From CALBTQ01 sp036725605 (GTDB lineage: Bacteria > Lernaellota > Lernaellaia > Lernaellales > Lernaellaceae): a DNA stretch of 64,000 nt. Both the position numbers and the translations under genes were made by a program. The notes beneath the pieces were generated by a model. It was not told the origin of the DNA. It did not search any database and saw nothing but the letters and a program-made list of their open reading frames with translations. The stretch covers positions 39,976 to 103,975 of the forward strand of contig DAIMDW010000024.1 of NCBI GenBank assembly GCA_036725605.1, read 5' to 3'. Below, one piece after another: positions 35,001-45,028 of this stretch (its first letter is position 1; the number at the start of each line of letters is the position of its first letter).

Positions 35001-35423
35001 CGTCAGTACGACAACCAGGTCGAGCAGGCAGGCGATCAATCCGGCACGCAAGCCGAAAAACAGGCCGGTCAGAAAGGCAAAGAATACCAACAACAACGGT
35101 CCGGCGCCGACCACGCCGAAGGTGCGCAAACCGACGATCCCCACGACCAGGAACGGGCCGAGCACCAGAACGCCGCGCAACTGGTGGGACAGGCGTTTGC
35201 GGAAAATCGCCGCGAGTTCGATAACGACGAGGGCGGCCAGATGCAAAAGGTAAATCGGATGCCATCCGAGCTGATAAAAGCGCAGCAGCGAGACGGCCAC
35301 GGCCAGGGGAAGGATGATGGCCAGGTAAACCAAACCCCGGTCGGTCAACCGCTCACGGACCGTAATGAAGTTCAATATCTTATCATTCGCTTGTGCATGG
35401 GCTCTTGGATTCTGATTTTGCAT
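32052..35423 (-). CDS. Membrane hybrid sensor histidine kinase (PAS-GAF-PAS-PAS-HK-REC)
   Basis: A 1123-residue hybrid kinase. It contains about six membrane helices (30-200), a PAS domain (about 215-330), a GAF-like domain (about 340-510, SFYHFIEQDQ), two further PAS domains (about 520-770, each with the PAC-type DGTVFPVEIRLSPI or VEDALISPL segment), a dimerisation domain with phospho-His in GGVAHDFNNLLQVILGYGEL (near 790), an ATPase domain with DTGCGMDEE and TGLGLSTVFG boxes, and a C-terminal receiver with ALLDMVMP as phospho-Asp site. ATG 35423 has an AAGGAAGGAA site. The signal is unknown; no dedicated output gene is adjacent. Confidence 0.92.
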   Translation of the reverse strand: MQNQNPRAHAQANDKILNFITVRERLTDRGLVYLAIILPLAVAVSLLRFYQLGWHPIYLLHLAALVVIELAAIFRKRLSHQLRGVLVLGPFLVVGIVGLRTFGVVGAGPLLLVFFAFLTGLFFGLRAGLIACLLDLVVVLTIGTLVLLGRLHFSMDLGAYAMSYAAWIIIIATFMLIVPVVVMALDTIYTHMETLLETQQLQQAKHKRLIDNLVNTVLFRREPDGSLSYISPSVTGILGYAVEDFSADLDHLLTDHPLNLNVPHYLEQCAAGERPPSYEVQVRHKDGGTRWLSITEVPVCDEQGNVTATEGVAHDVTARKTREELTAIQLELSESASQKTVDQLLQLLLDRAEELTASQVSFYHFIEQDQNIVQPQTWSTNTLQNMCTADQQKLHFPIDQAGVWVDCIHEGGPVVHNDYASLPHRKGMPEGHAPIVRELLVPVVRANRITAILGVGNKETDYVQQDVSTVSELANIAWDIVCRKRAEMAQQNSEARFRTLVEHAGDAFYLVDPVTTRILEVNRQACQDLQFSHDQLLRFTIHDIDANDDNELIRTTLGQLEHNHKLTIETEHKRRDGTVFPVEIRLSPIQLNGKQRVIALARDISERKQAEEERQRFELVIKQAAEIVVITDTQGNIIYVNPAFEKTTGYSLAEAVGRNPRILKSGKMDPAEYRVLWETILSGHTWTGQLTNKKKDGSLYVEDALISPLRNEAGEIVNFVAVKRDITNELELKEQFFQSQKMEAIGQLAGGVAHDFNNLLQVILGYGELALEESRGRKVVNELREVMKASENAKTLVRQLLAFSRKQVLDTIDLNLGDVVNDLAKMIQRVIGENISFNIMSESGLKLIHADRGQLEQILLNLCVNARDAMPDGGTLTIETRNTELDEEFCLANPWARPGRYVVLSVTDTGCGMDEETQRHIFEPFFTTKKLGKGTGLGLSTVFGIIRQHNGMIHVYSEPGHGTTFRIYLPMIDAQQIIERQHETTAPHGGFETILLADDDATVRRVAIAMLQRAGYAVIEAGDGEEAIRILNERIAEIDLALLDMVMPKIGGRHVFDHMRSNGMHIPVLFASGYSTDAFHGDFKVDQNVGLIQKPYLRDALLHKVREILDRRRLQQAADDTQH

Positions 35424-35818
35424 CGGGCATTTCCTTCCTTTTATGCGCCGTCGCCGCGCGCCTCCATGCCGGCGACACAGATAAAAGAACGAGCGAATCC
35501 GCACGTATGCCGTCAATGTTCAAGCGAAGCGCCGCGGGCGCGAAAGGAAGCCGAAATCAATACTCCATGCAATCGGTTGCCGTAGCGAAGTGGCGAGTGT
35601 GGCCGGCATCCCCCGCCGGCAAAGAAAATTATTTTAATCGTCGGCCCGCGTTCAATTAACCTTGGAACCGATATCTCTAAAAAATTTTAACGAATAATCG
35701 CCTATGGTGCAATTCGAAAATGCGGCGCGGCCGGGAATCGACGGCTCGGGACGAACTGGCCGCGCGAATATTTTTCTGCCACACTGAAGCGACTCATCAA
35801 CCTTTGGCGAAATGTCGC
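35424..35818. other. Divergent intergenic region, no gene seen
   Basis: A 395-bp gap between two divergent genes, expected to hold promoters for both. It is A/T-rich around 35625-35720. A short inverted repeat (GCCGGC around 35608 and 35621) is present. No RNA gene or small reading frame with a ribosome site was recognised. Confidence 0.4.
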
Positions 35819-36382
35819 ATGTCGTTGAAAAAGGCTGAAATCGTCGATTGGCTGCTGCTGGCGTTGCTGGTGGCGGTCGTGTACTCCACGCTGGGGGCGG
35901 CGCGCCGGATTTTCGATGCGATCAGCCGCGCCGGGCTGGAGGCGGCGATGGCGCGCGGCATCGTACTGGCGCTGGCGGCGTTGGCCGTCGCGGCGCTCGT
36001 CTGGCTGGTCGCGGTGGCCCGCGTGCGGCGCGGCCGCGATTACCTGGCCCTGGCGGCGTTGGGCGGCGCGTACGCGTTGGTGCTGCTCACGTTGTCGGAG
36101 ATGCCGGTCGAGCGCATCCACCTGCTGGAGTATGGGGCGGTCGGTGTGCTGGCCCACCGGGCGTTGCGGCATCGCTTCGCCGGCGTGGAGCGGGCGATTC
36201 TCGCCGTGTTGATCGCTTTCAACGTCGGGCTGGGCGACGAGATGATTCAGGGGTGGCTGCCGCGCCGTTTTTACGACACCAAGGACATCACCGTGAACGG
36301 GCTGGCCGGCCTGTTGGGCGTGCTGGTCGCCGCGCTGCTCGCCCGCGCCCGGACCGAGCGAAAAAATGAAAGTATTCGCTAG
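35819..36382 (+). CDS. VanZ-like membrane protein
   Basis: A 187-residue protein with about five membrane helices. It carries the VanZ-family polar motifs: HLLEYGAVGVLAHRAL (about 100-115) and GDEMIQGWLPRRFYDTKDITVNGLAG (about 140-166), which match the conserved E-Y-G and GxxDExxQ-x-R-x-x-D-x-x-N pattern. VanZ proteins are of uncertain function; some affect envelope or glycopeptide response. ATG 35819 was chosen because the upstream frame to 35720 encodes charged, non-membrane sequence. The ribosome site is weak. Confidence 0.8.
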   Translation: MSLKKAEIVDWLLLALLVAVVYSTLGAARRIFDAISRAGLEAAMARGIVLALAALAVAALVWLVAVARVRRGRDYLALAALGGAYALVLLTLSEMPVERIHLLEYGAVGVLAHRALRHRFAGVERAILAVLIAFNVGLGDEMIQGWLPRRFYDTKDITVNGLAGLLGVLVAALLARARTERKNESIR

Positions 36383-36510
36383 TTTTGCCTTGTTCGATCG
36401 CCAAAATCCGCCGATAAGATAAGGACACGCCGCCAGGATGACTATGCCATGGTGCGCCTATCGACTGTGCGGGCGGCGCCGGTCGATCGGCAACACGGGG
36501 ACAGACACAA

Positions 36511-38553
36511 ATGCTTCGACAGGAAGAGGTCAGCGGTCGCATCACCGCCGTGATCCTGATGTTCGCACAGGATCGCGGTCTGGACATCGACGACCTCTGC
36601 CGCGATCTGCCCCATTCGCAAGAAGAATTGCTCGATCGCAAGGGGTGGGTCGAAAACGAAACGCTCTTCGCCCTGTGGGAACGCCTGGAACTGGCGACCG
36701 GCGACGCCGAAATCGCGCGCGAGGTCGGCCTGTACGCCATGCAGCAACGCGCCTTCGGTTTCCTGTCCACCATCCTGCGTTTGTCGGGCAGCCCGCTGCG
36801 GCTGTTGCAAAAGGCCGACAGCCTCGTGCATTACTTCGATCCCAACCGTATTTTGCGCGTGCATCACCTGGGCAAGACCTCGGCGATCGTCGAGCTCAAG
36901 CGCAAGAGCGGGCGGCCGCAAAACCGCTACGGATGCTCGTTCGCGCGCGGCTTGCTGGCGGGCATTCCCACCCTGTGGCAGTTGCCGCCGGCGACGGTCG
37001 AGGATCTGAGTTGCGCCGTGGGGCTGGACGATCTGCCGTCGATCGACGGGCGCGTCTATCATCTCGACAAATTCGGGCACGTGATTTCGCATCCGGTCGA
37101 CGATCCGCACGACCGCCGTGACGAGGGCGTGATCGCCGAAGACGGTTCGTTCGGCATCGGCGACGTGATCTACGGTTCGCACGCCTGCCTGTATCGCATG
37201 ACCTGGACGATCGACACGACCCGCGCCTGGTGGCAGCGCGTGTTCTCTTCCGAGGTCGAATCCGAAACCGAGAACGTCGCCAACCTCGAACAGGACCTGC
37301 GCGACCTGGAGCAGATGTACGAACAACTGCATCGTTTTTCCTCGCGCATGGAATCGATGGTCGACGAACGCACGGCCGCGTTGGAAGCGGCCAACACCGA
37401 GCTGGCCGAACTGGCCGGCAAGCTCGAACGCCAGAGCATGCTCAAAAGCGAGTTCATCGCCGACGTCAGCCACGAGCTGCGCACGCTGATCAGCGCGATC
37501 GTCGGTTTCGCCGAACTGCTGTCCTCGGAAATCTACGGGCCGCTCAACGAGCGTCAGCATGCGGCTTGCGAGCGCATCGTGGTCAACACGCACACGCTGC
37601 TGCACATGATCAACGACATGCTCGACATCTCGCGCCTGCAAACCGGCAAGCTCGAACTGGCGCTGGAATCGGTCAACCTGCGGCAGATCGTCGACGAGTC
37701 GCTGGCGGCCATCGCCGCGCTGGCCGAGCAGAAGAACCTCGCCCTGCTGCGCGAAATCGAAGCCGAAGTGCCCGTGAGCATGGTCGCGGACCGCACCAAG
37801 ATCAAACAGATGCTGCTGAACCTGCTGACCAACGCGATCAAGTACACCGACCGCGGACACATCAAGGTGCGCCTGCACTGCCCGACGCCCGGCGAGGTCG
37901 CCTGCACGGTGCGCGACACCGGCCGGGGCATCGCCGAGCAGGACGTGCCGCGGCTGTTCGAGGAATACTCGCGGGTCGGCCCCAACCGGCCCGAGGGCGG
38001 CACCGGCCTGGGCCTGTACCTGACGCGCAAGATGGCCGAACTGATGGGCGGGCGCGTCGAGGTAGTCAGCAAGCTCGGTCACGGCAGCGCCTTTACCATC
38101 GCCCTGCCGGTGCGCGGCGATGAGCTGGAAGCGTTCACCGAAATCGACGAAAGCCCGTACTATCTGGATCCGGGGCGCAACCGGCTGCGTATCCTCGTGG
38201 CCGATTCGGATGAGGCGGCGGCGCAGTTTCTCGGCCTGACCATCCAGGCGGCGGGCATGCAGGTGAACACCTGTTCCGACGGGCGGCTGCTGATGGCCCA
38301 CGTCGCCGAATACCGGCCGCACCTGTTGGTGCTGGACACCGAATTGCGGCACGAGGACGGCTGGAACATCCTGCGGCGGCTGCGCGAAAACGAGGAGACG
38401 GCGACGATCCCGGTGGTCGCACTGGGCGTCGAGGGGCAGCGGGAACTGGCCGACGCGCACGGCGTCGCGGCCTTTTTCGCCAAGCCCTATGAAAAGCGCG
38501 AACTCATCGATTGCATTTTGAGTGTTTTGGGGGTGGAGGAGAGCGGGCCGTGA
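36511..38553 (+). CDS. Soluble hybrid histidine kinase with C-terminal receiver
   Basis: A 680-residue protein. An N-terminal region (1-230) of helical, AraC-N/V4R-like character (ALWERLELATGDAEIAREVGLYAM, then RGLLAGIPTLWQLPPATVE) is followed by a coiled coil (about 255-310), the kinase dimerisation domain with phospho-His in ADVSHELRTLISAIVGFAEL (near 326), an ATPase domain (NLLTNAIKYT, DTGRGIAEQD, GGTGLGLYL), and a receiver with the phospho-Asp in LVLDTEL. The usual SHELRTP motif has Leu instead of Pro. No membrane segment is visible, so the signal is cytoplasmic. It overlaps the next gene by four bases. Confidence 0.88.
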   Translation: MLRQEEVSGRITAVILMFAQDRGLDIDDLCRDLPHSQEELLDRKGWVENETLFALWERLELATGDAEIAREVGLYAMQQRAFGFLSTILRLSGSPLRLLQKADSLVHYFDPNRILRVHHLGKTSAIVELKRKSGRPQNRYGCSFARGLLAGIPTLWQLPPATVEDLSCAVGLDDLPSIDGRVYHLDKFGHVISHPVDDPHDRRDEGVIAEDGSFGIGDVIYGSHACLYRMTWTIDTTRAWWQRVFSSEVESETENVANLEQDLRDLEQMYEQLHRFSSRMESMVDERTAALEAANTELAELAGKLERQSMLKSEFIADVSHELRTLISAIVGFAELLSSEIYGPLNERQHAACERIVVNTHTLLHMINDMLDISRLQTGKLELALESVNLRQIVDESLAAIAALAEQKNLALLREIEAEVPVSMVADRTKIKQMLLNLLTNAIKYTDRGHIKVRLHCPTPGEVACTVRDTGRGIAEQDVPRLFEEYSRVGPNRPEGGTGLGLYLTRKMAELMGGRVEVVSKLGHGSAFTIALPVRGDELEAFTEIDESPYYLDPGRNRLRILVADSDEAAAQFLGLTIQAAGMQVNTCSDGRLLMAHVAEYRPHLLVLDTELRHEDGWNILRRLRENEETATIPVVALGVEGQRELADAHGVAAFFAKPYEKRELIDCILSVLGVEESGP

Positions 38554-39272
38554 ATTATGCGATCTTGTACAACGTGTTTTGTTGCTGGGTCGTCGCGGTG
38601 ATCGGGCTGTCCACCGTGCGCGAACTGCGCAAGGAGCCGCAACCGACGCCGACCTGGCTGGCCTACGCCTGGTTCTGGCTGCTGGCGTCCGGTTTGTGGT
38701 TTCTCGCCGGGCTGCGCCTGCTCGCGTTTTTCTCGGGCCTGTTGTGGCTGGATCGTCTGTTGTTTTATTTCGACGAGGTGTTCGCCGGATTTCATCTGGT
38801 CGCCGGCACCGCGTTTCTCGCCCGGCACGTTTGGGGAGAAAGTTCCTGGACGCGCGGATTGATCTGGTTCGCGGGAATTTTCGTGGTGGTTTTCCTGGGC
38901 TTGTTGTTTTGGCTGGGGATTCAGGAGACGATTTGCACGCCCTGGGCCAGCGAGCACGAGTTGCCCCGACCGGCGTTCTTGGTGTTTGTCGTGCCCTACC
39001 TGCTCTGCCTTTTTTTGGTGTTCTATGCTACAATTCGCGACGTGGTTGCACGCAAGCGCCGCGGCGAGTGGGTCGATTTCGGCCTGACGCTGGCCACGTG
39101 GAGCCTGCTGGTGTATTCCCTGGCGGGCCTGGCCGACGTGCGCGGCGTATGGGCAGGGTGGCAGTTATTGATGATTCGGCTGATCTATATGATCGCGGCC
39201 TTTACGGCGTTTTGGGTGGCGCAGACCGACCGTTCGCATATACGGTTGATTCGCCCCTCGCGAGGTGATTGA
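38550..39272 (+). CDS. Polytopic membrane protein, putative sensory partner of the kinases
   Basis: A 240-residue protein with six or seven predicted membrane helices and few charged loops. GTG 38550 overlaps the upstream kinase stop (GTGA), so translation is coupled. It starts MNYAILYNVFCCWVVAVIG and ends in a cytoplasmic basic tail. The next kinase starts two bases after its stop. No family is recognised; position suggests a membrane sensor or input module for the kinases on either side. Several Trp and Phe residues line the helices. Confidence 0.7.
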   Translation: MNYAILYNVFCCWVVAVIGLSTVRELRKEPQPTPTWLAYAWFWLLASGLWFLAGLRLLAFFSGLLWLDRLLFYFDEVFAGFHLVAGTAFLARHVWGESSWTRGLIWFAGIFVVVFLGLLFWLGIQETICTPWASEHELPRPAFLVFVVPYLLCLFLVFYATIRDVVARKRRGEWVDFGLTLATWSLLVYSLAGLADVRGVWAGWQLLMIRLIYMIAAFTAFWVAQTDRSHIRLIRPSRGD

Positions 39273-39274
39273 TC

Positions 39275-40942
<1,668 letters not shown>

Positions 40943-40960
40943 ATTTCGGGGAGTGGGCCG

Positions 40961-41350
40961 GTGAGCGATAACGAGAAGAAGAAAGTTCTGGTGATCGACG
41001 ACGTCGAGGAAAACGCCGACATCGTCCGGGTCAAACTCAAGCACGAAGGGTACACCGTGCTGGTGGCCATGGACGGCGAATCCGGCGTCGAACTGGCCCG
41101 CGCCGAAATTCCCGATCTCATCTTGTGCGACATCATGCTGCCGCGCATGGACGGTTGGGAGGTGCTGGAAACCCTGCGCGCCGAGGCGGCGACCGCCAAC
41201 ATCCCCGTTATCTTCATGACCGCCTACACGACCATTCAATTCTCCGGCGAGCGCAAACGCGCGCAGGACCTGGGCGCGGTCGATTATCTGAAAAAGCCCT
41301 TCGACCTGTCGGAAATGACCGCGTTGGTGAAAAAGCATACCGGAGACTGA
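40961..41350 (+). CDS. Single-domain response regulator
   Basis: A 129-residue stand-alone receiver domain. The acidic pair is in LVIDDVEE, the phospho-Asp in LCDIMLPRMDGWE (near residue 57), the Thr switch in FMTAY and the Lys in LKKPFD. It has no output domain, so it acts by protein contact (CheY/DivK style) or as a phosphorelay intermediate. GTG 40961 follows GGGGAG. It lies 18 bp after the kinase gene and 3 bp before rfbB, placing it inside the operon. Confidence 0.93.
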   Translation: MSDNEKKKVLVIDDVEENADIVRVKLKHEGYTVLVAMDGESGVELARAEIPDLILCDIMLPRMDGWEVLETLRAEAATANIPVIFMTAYTTIQFSGERKRAQDLGAVDYLKKPFDLSEMTALVKKHTGD

Positions 41351-41353
41351 TCG

Positions 41354-42367
41354 ATGCGCATTCTGCTCACCGGGGGCTGCGGCTTCATCGGCTCGAACTT
41401 CGTGCGGCTCACGCTGGCCGAGCGCCCCGACCTGGAGATCGTCAACCTCGACGCGCTGACCTACGCGGGCAACCTGGCCAACCTGGCCGACCTGGACGGG
41501 CACGCGCGCTATACCTTCATTAAAGGCGACATCACCGACCCCGCCGCGGTCGATCGCGCGATGGCCGGCTGCGACGCGGTGGTGCACATGGCGGCGGAAA
41601 GTCACGTCGACCGCTCGATCGAAGGCCCGGCGGTGTTCATCACGACCAACGTCGTGGGCACGCAAACGCTGCTGGACGCGGCGCGCAAACACAACGTCGC
41701 GCGGTTCGTCATGGTCAGCACCGACGAGGTGTACGGCTCGCTGGGCCCGACCGGCTTTTTCACCGAAACCACGCCGCTGGACCCGTCGAGCCCCTACTCG
41801 GCGAGCAAGGCGTCGGCCGACCTGCTGTGCCTGGCCTATCACCGCACCTTCGGCTTGCCGGCGATCGTCACGCGGTGCTCGAACAACTACGGACCGTACC
41901 AGTTTCCGGAGAAGCTGATTCCGCTGTTCATCAGCAACGCCCACGCCGACCAGTCGCTGCCGCTGTACGGCGACGGCGGCAACGTGCGCGACTGGCTGCA
42001 CGTTTCCGATCACGTGCACGCGCTGCTGACCGTGCTCGAGCGCGGCGCGCCCGGCGAGGTCTACAACATCGGCGGCAACAACGAGCGTACGAATCTGGAG
42101 ATCACCCGGCTGATCCTGCGGGCGCTGGGCAAGCCCGAAAGCCTGATCACCTTCGTCACCGACCGCCCGGGGCACGACCGCCGCTACGCGATCGAAGCCG
42201 AAAAGATCCGCCGCGAACTGGGCTGGACGCCGCAGGTCGATTTCGCCGACGGCATCGCGCAGACCGTGCAGTGGTACCTCGCCCATCGCCAGTGGTGGAA
42301 GGAGATCAAATCCGGCGCCTACCGCGATTTCTACCAACGCCTCTACGGCGAGCGCCTGGGCGGATAA
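41354..42367 (+). CDS. rfbB: dTDP-glucose 4,6-dehydratase
   Basis: Converts dTDP-glucose to dTDP-4-keto-6-deoxyglucose, the entry to rhamnose and other deoxysugars of surface polysaccharides. It is an extended SDR enzyme with the NAD-binding GGCGFIGS (residues 7-14), the catalytic STDEVYG segment (Asp-Glu pair) near 117-123, the YSASK catalytic Tyr/Lys near 143-147, and RCSNNYGPYQFPEKLIP. The length of 337 fits. rfbA, rfbC and rfbD do not accompany it. It starts three bases after the receiver gene. Confidence 0.94.
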   Translation: MRILLTGGCGFIGSNFVRLTLAERPDLEIVNLDALTYAGNLANLADLDGHARYTFIKGDITDPAAVDRAMAGCDAVVHMAAESHVDRSIEGPAVFITTNVVGTQTLLDAARKHNVARFVMVSTDEVYGSLGPTGFFTETTPLDPSSPYSASKASADLLCLAYHRTFGLPAIVTRCSNNYGPYQFPEKLIPLFISNAHADQSLPLYGDGGNVRDWLHVSDHVHALLTVLERGAPGEVYNIGGNNERTNLEITRLILRALGKPESLITFVTDRPGHDRRYAIEAEKIRRELGWTPQVDFADGIAQTVQWYLAHRQWWKEIKSGAYRDFYQRLYGERLGG

Positions 42368-42454
42368 GCCCGGCGCCTAAAGTCTCAGCCGGCGCTTGTT
42401 TGTTGTTATCTGATATTTTATAATTTTCCGGCAATTGCCTATGGAGGGTACGCC

Positions 42455-43663
42455 GTGCTTCACCGCCTTTTCTTTTGCTCGCTTTTGATGGTGGCGCTTT
42501 TCTTCGTCGCGTGCGGCGATGACGATGACGACGACAACGATAGCGAGAACGAGAGCTTCTCCCCGCCGGAAGGTTGGCGCATGGAGTTGGTGGATGAAGC
42601 CGACCAGCGATATTATATCGAAAACAAAATAGCCCTGAGAGCGGCCGACGAGCCGGTTATACTATATTATAATAAAAACACAAAAAAGGATCGGTTCTTT
42701 CCTTATCATCTTGAGTTGGCAAGCAGGCGTTCGTCCTGGCGAAGCGAAACGCTTTTGCATGAAGAATGCGACGGTGATACGTCGTTGGTTATCGACGCAA
42801 ACGATGTGATTCACTTTGTCCGGGGCCTCCACGATTCGAACTCGCCGTATCCTTCCGACTATATCTTGTATTATGGGAATAACAGCGAAGGTGATTTCCG
42901 ATACGAGGAGTTGCCGCCGATAGCATCCGATGGATGGTTATGGAATTTCAGTATGGCTTTGGATTCACAAGCGACGCCGCACATCATTATCGGCACACCG
43001 GACGAAATTCTTATTTATGATTGGACGAAGTCGGGCTGGCAGACGTTGTTTCCGGTAGACACCGAGGAGGCGTTCATTTCGATTGACGGCAACGACAACA
43101 TGCATTTTGCTTTTTATGTTTCCGGCGATTTCGACGACGATGACGAGGGAACCAGCGAGGAAATCGACAAGAGAGGAAAGTTATTTCATGTCCATAACGC
43201 GAAAGGAGAATGGGAGTGGGAACAGCTCGAAGATCTTCGCTTCGCTTCAATAGGCACTTATCAAGCGACTAGCATTTGGGATGTCATAATTGATAGCGAT
43301 GCCGACGGAAACACACATCTTGTCTATACGATTTCCTATGATGGCGGGCATGATCTAAGTAAAATTGTCAGTAAATATGCAACCAACAAAAGCGGAGAAT
43401 GGAAAACAAAAGAATTTCCCGACAAGGGCTTTTCATCTTTTGTTCTGGATCATGACGCGAATCCAAATATCTTAATATATGATGAAGACCGCAATTTTCA
43501 TTTGTTGCATTTCGACGGCGATGAATGGTCGGACACTCCAATGGGAATTCCCTTTGGAATTTCATTCATAGCGATTGATTCGGATAATTATGTGCATCTG
43601 AGCTATGCGAATGCATATCTTGAAACGAATTTTCTCTACTACCTCACCAATCGGCCGGAGTGA
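42455..43663 (+). CDS. Asp-rich lipoprotein with propeller-like repeats, tandem paralog C
   Basis: A 402-residue exported lipoprotein. The signal ends in FFVACGDDDD, followed by a short acidic linker and PPEGWRMELVDEA. The body has five or so repeats of an IDxxxxxHLxY type (SIDGNDNMHFAFY, DSDADGNTHLVYT, AIDSDNYVHLSY), as in beta-propeller blades. It ends with YYLTNRPE. Codon use and base content are visibly richer in A/T than in neighbouring genes. GTG 42455 follows GGAGGG by six bases. The function is unknown; surface ligand binding is plausible. Confidence 0.78.
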   Translation: MLHRLFFCSLLMVALFFVACGDDDDDDNDSENESFSPPEGWRMELVDEADQRYYIENKIALRAADEPVILYYNKNTKKDRFFPYHLELASRRSSWRSETLLHEECDGDTSLVIDANDVIHFVRGLHDSNSPYPSDYILYYGNNSEGDFRYEELPPIASDGWLWNFSMALDSQATPHIIIGTPDEILIYDWTKSGWQTLFPVDTEEAFISIDGNDNMHFAFYVSGDFDDDDEGTSEEIDKRGKLFHVHNAKGEWEWEQLEDLRFASIGTYQATSIWDVIIDSDADGNTHLVYTISYDGGHDLSKIVSKYATNKSGEWKTKEFPDKGFSSFVLDHDANPNILIYDEDRNFHLLHFDGDEWSDTPMGIPFGISFIAIDSDNYVHLSYANAYLETNFLYYLTNRPE

Positions 43664-43686
43664 GGCCGCAATCTATGGAGAGGATG

Positions 43687-44946
43687 ATGTTGTTACGGAC
43701 GCGCCTGTTTTTTCTCTTTTTGATAATGATGTTCTCTCTCGTCGCCTGCGGCGACGACGATGATGACAACGACGATTCGCACGACGGCGACTTTACCCTT
43801 GATGACGACGATTCAGCCGACGACGATGACGACGACCTCACACCCCCCGAAGGTTGGCGCATGGAATTGGTGGATGACAACCATGCCGGAAGGCACAACA
43901 ACCTTCTTTTCTCTCCGTCTTTCGAGCCTGTTATAGTATATTATCGAGATAATAATCATGACGCGATCCCGGCGGTCGCCGAAAAGAACGAAGCCGCATG
44001 GAATATCGAACAATTGGACACGACCGAGGCTAACTGGGATCTGCATTTCACAATGGATTCGACAGGCTACGGCCACGTCGCTTTTTATGCGTTTTCACCC
44101 GAAACGATCAACTACGACTTGCTTTATGCGACCAATAAAAGCGGTGCATGGGAAATACAACTTGTCGAAGAAGATTTGACAACATTGTTTGAAGGCTGCG
44201 GCTTGGCGCTCAATGCCGCCGACGAACCATTTTTCGTTTATGAAAACCGAGGATTTGTCGGCGACGAGTATCTGGAATCCGTTTTTCTGGCGGCGTGGAA
44301 CGGCGACGGATGGGACAGTGAACGAATCGCCACCGGCGCCGAGCCGACCATGGCCATCGACAAGAACGATGTTATCCACGTTGTTTATCGAACTCCTTGC
44401 GACGTCGATCTACCGACCGCGGATTGCGGCAAGCTCATGTATGCGGTGAAAACAGCGGATGAATGGCTGTTTGAAACGATCGACGAGTTGGATGACAATG
44501 AAGCGGATCCCGGATTCATTCCTTATGAATTTTCCGATTTGCTATTGGAACTCGATGAAGACGGATTCGCCCATTTGGTTTATCGCGTACATTTCTGGGA
44601 CGATCCGGAAGAGCAGAATCATTATATTTTCCAAACCAAATACGCCTCGAATGTCGGTGGAACATGGGAGTCATCCCTGGTGCGGGATCGAAGCTACCTG
44701 CTGAACGCCGCCCTCGATCCGGCGGGCAAGCCACACATTTTGCTGTCCGACACCACCGAGTCCGAGCGGCAGGTTTGGCACTATGCGAAAAGCAATTCCA
44801 CCTGGGAAAGCGAGTGTCTGAATCTTCCCTCCAATCCCGTCGACCTGTTTATCGACGCCGACGGCTTTTTTCATCTCAGCTACGCCGAGTTGACCGACAT
44901 GGGCGACGGCGACTCCCTCTACTACCTCACCAACCGGCCGGAGTAA
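43687..44946 (+). CDS. Asp-rich lipoprotein with propeller-like repeats, tandem paralog D
   Basis: A 419-residue paralog of the preceding gene, in the same operon. The signal ends in SLVACGDDDD; a longer Asp-rich linker precedes the shared PPEGWRMELVDD. The repeats follow the same blade pattern (MDSTGYGHVAFY, IDKNDVIHVVYR, LDEDGFAHLVYR, IDADGFFHLSYA), and the C-terminus is again YYLTNRPE. The start is uncertain: ATG 43675, 43684 or 43687, or TTG 43690, all cluster around a GGAGAGG site at 43677-43683; 43687 is a compromise. It is less A/T-biased than its upstream paralog. Confidence 0.76.
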   Translation: MLLRTRLFFLFLIMMFSLVACGDDDDDNDDSHDGDFTLDDDDSADDDDDDLTPPEGWRMELVDDNHAGRHNNLLFSPSFEPVIVYYRDNNHDAIPAVAEKNEAAWNIEQLDTTEANWDLHFTMDSTGYGHVAFYAFSPETINYDLLYATNKSGAWEIQLVEEDLTTLFEGCGLALNAADEPFFVYENRGFVGDEYLESVFLAAWNGDGWDSERIATGAEPTMAIDKNDVIHVVYRTPCDVDLPTADCGKLMYAVKTADEWLFETIDELDDNEADPGFIPYEFSDLLLELDEDGFAHLVYRVHFWDDPEEQNHYIFQTKYASNVGGTWESSLVRDRSYLLNAALDPAGKPHILLSDTTESERQVWHYAKSNSTWESECLNLPSNPVDLFIDADGFFHLSYAELTDMGDGDSLYYLTNRPE

Positions 44947-45028
44947 GGGCGGTTGAACCATCGTCCGCATTCCTTTAAAGTACCTGCACGCCGCTGACGG
45001 CGAAGGATTTTTTAATCAAGGAGTAAAC

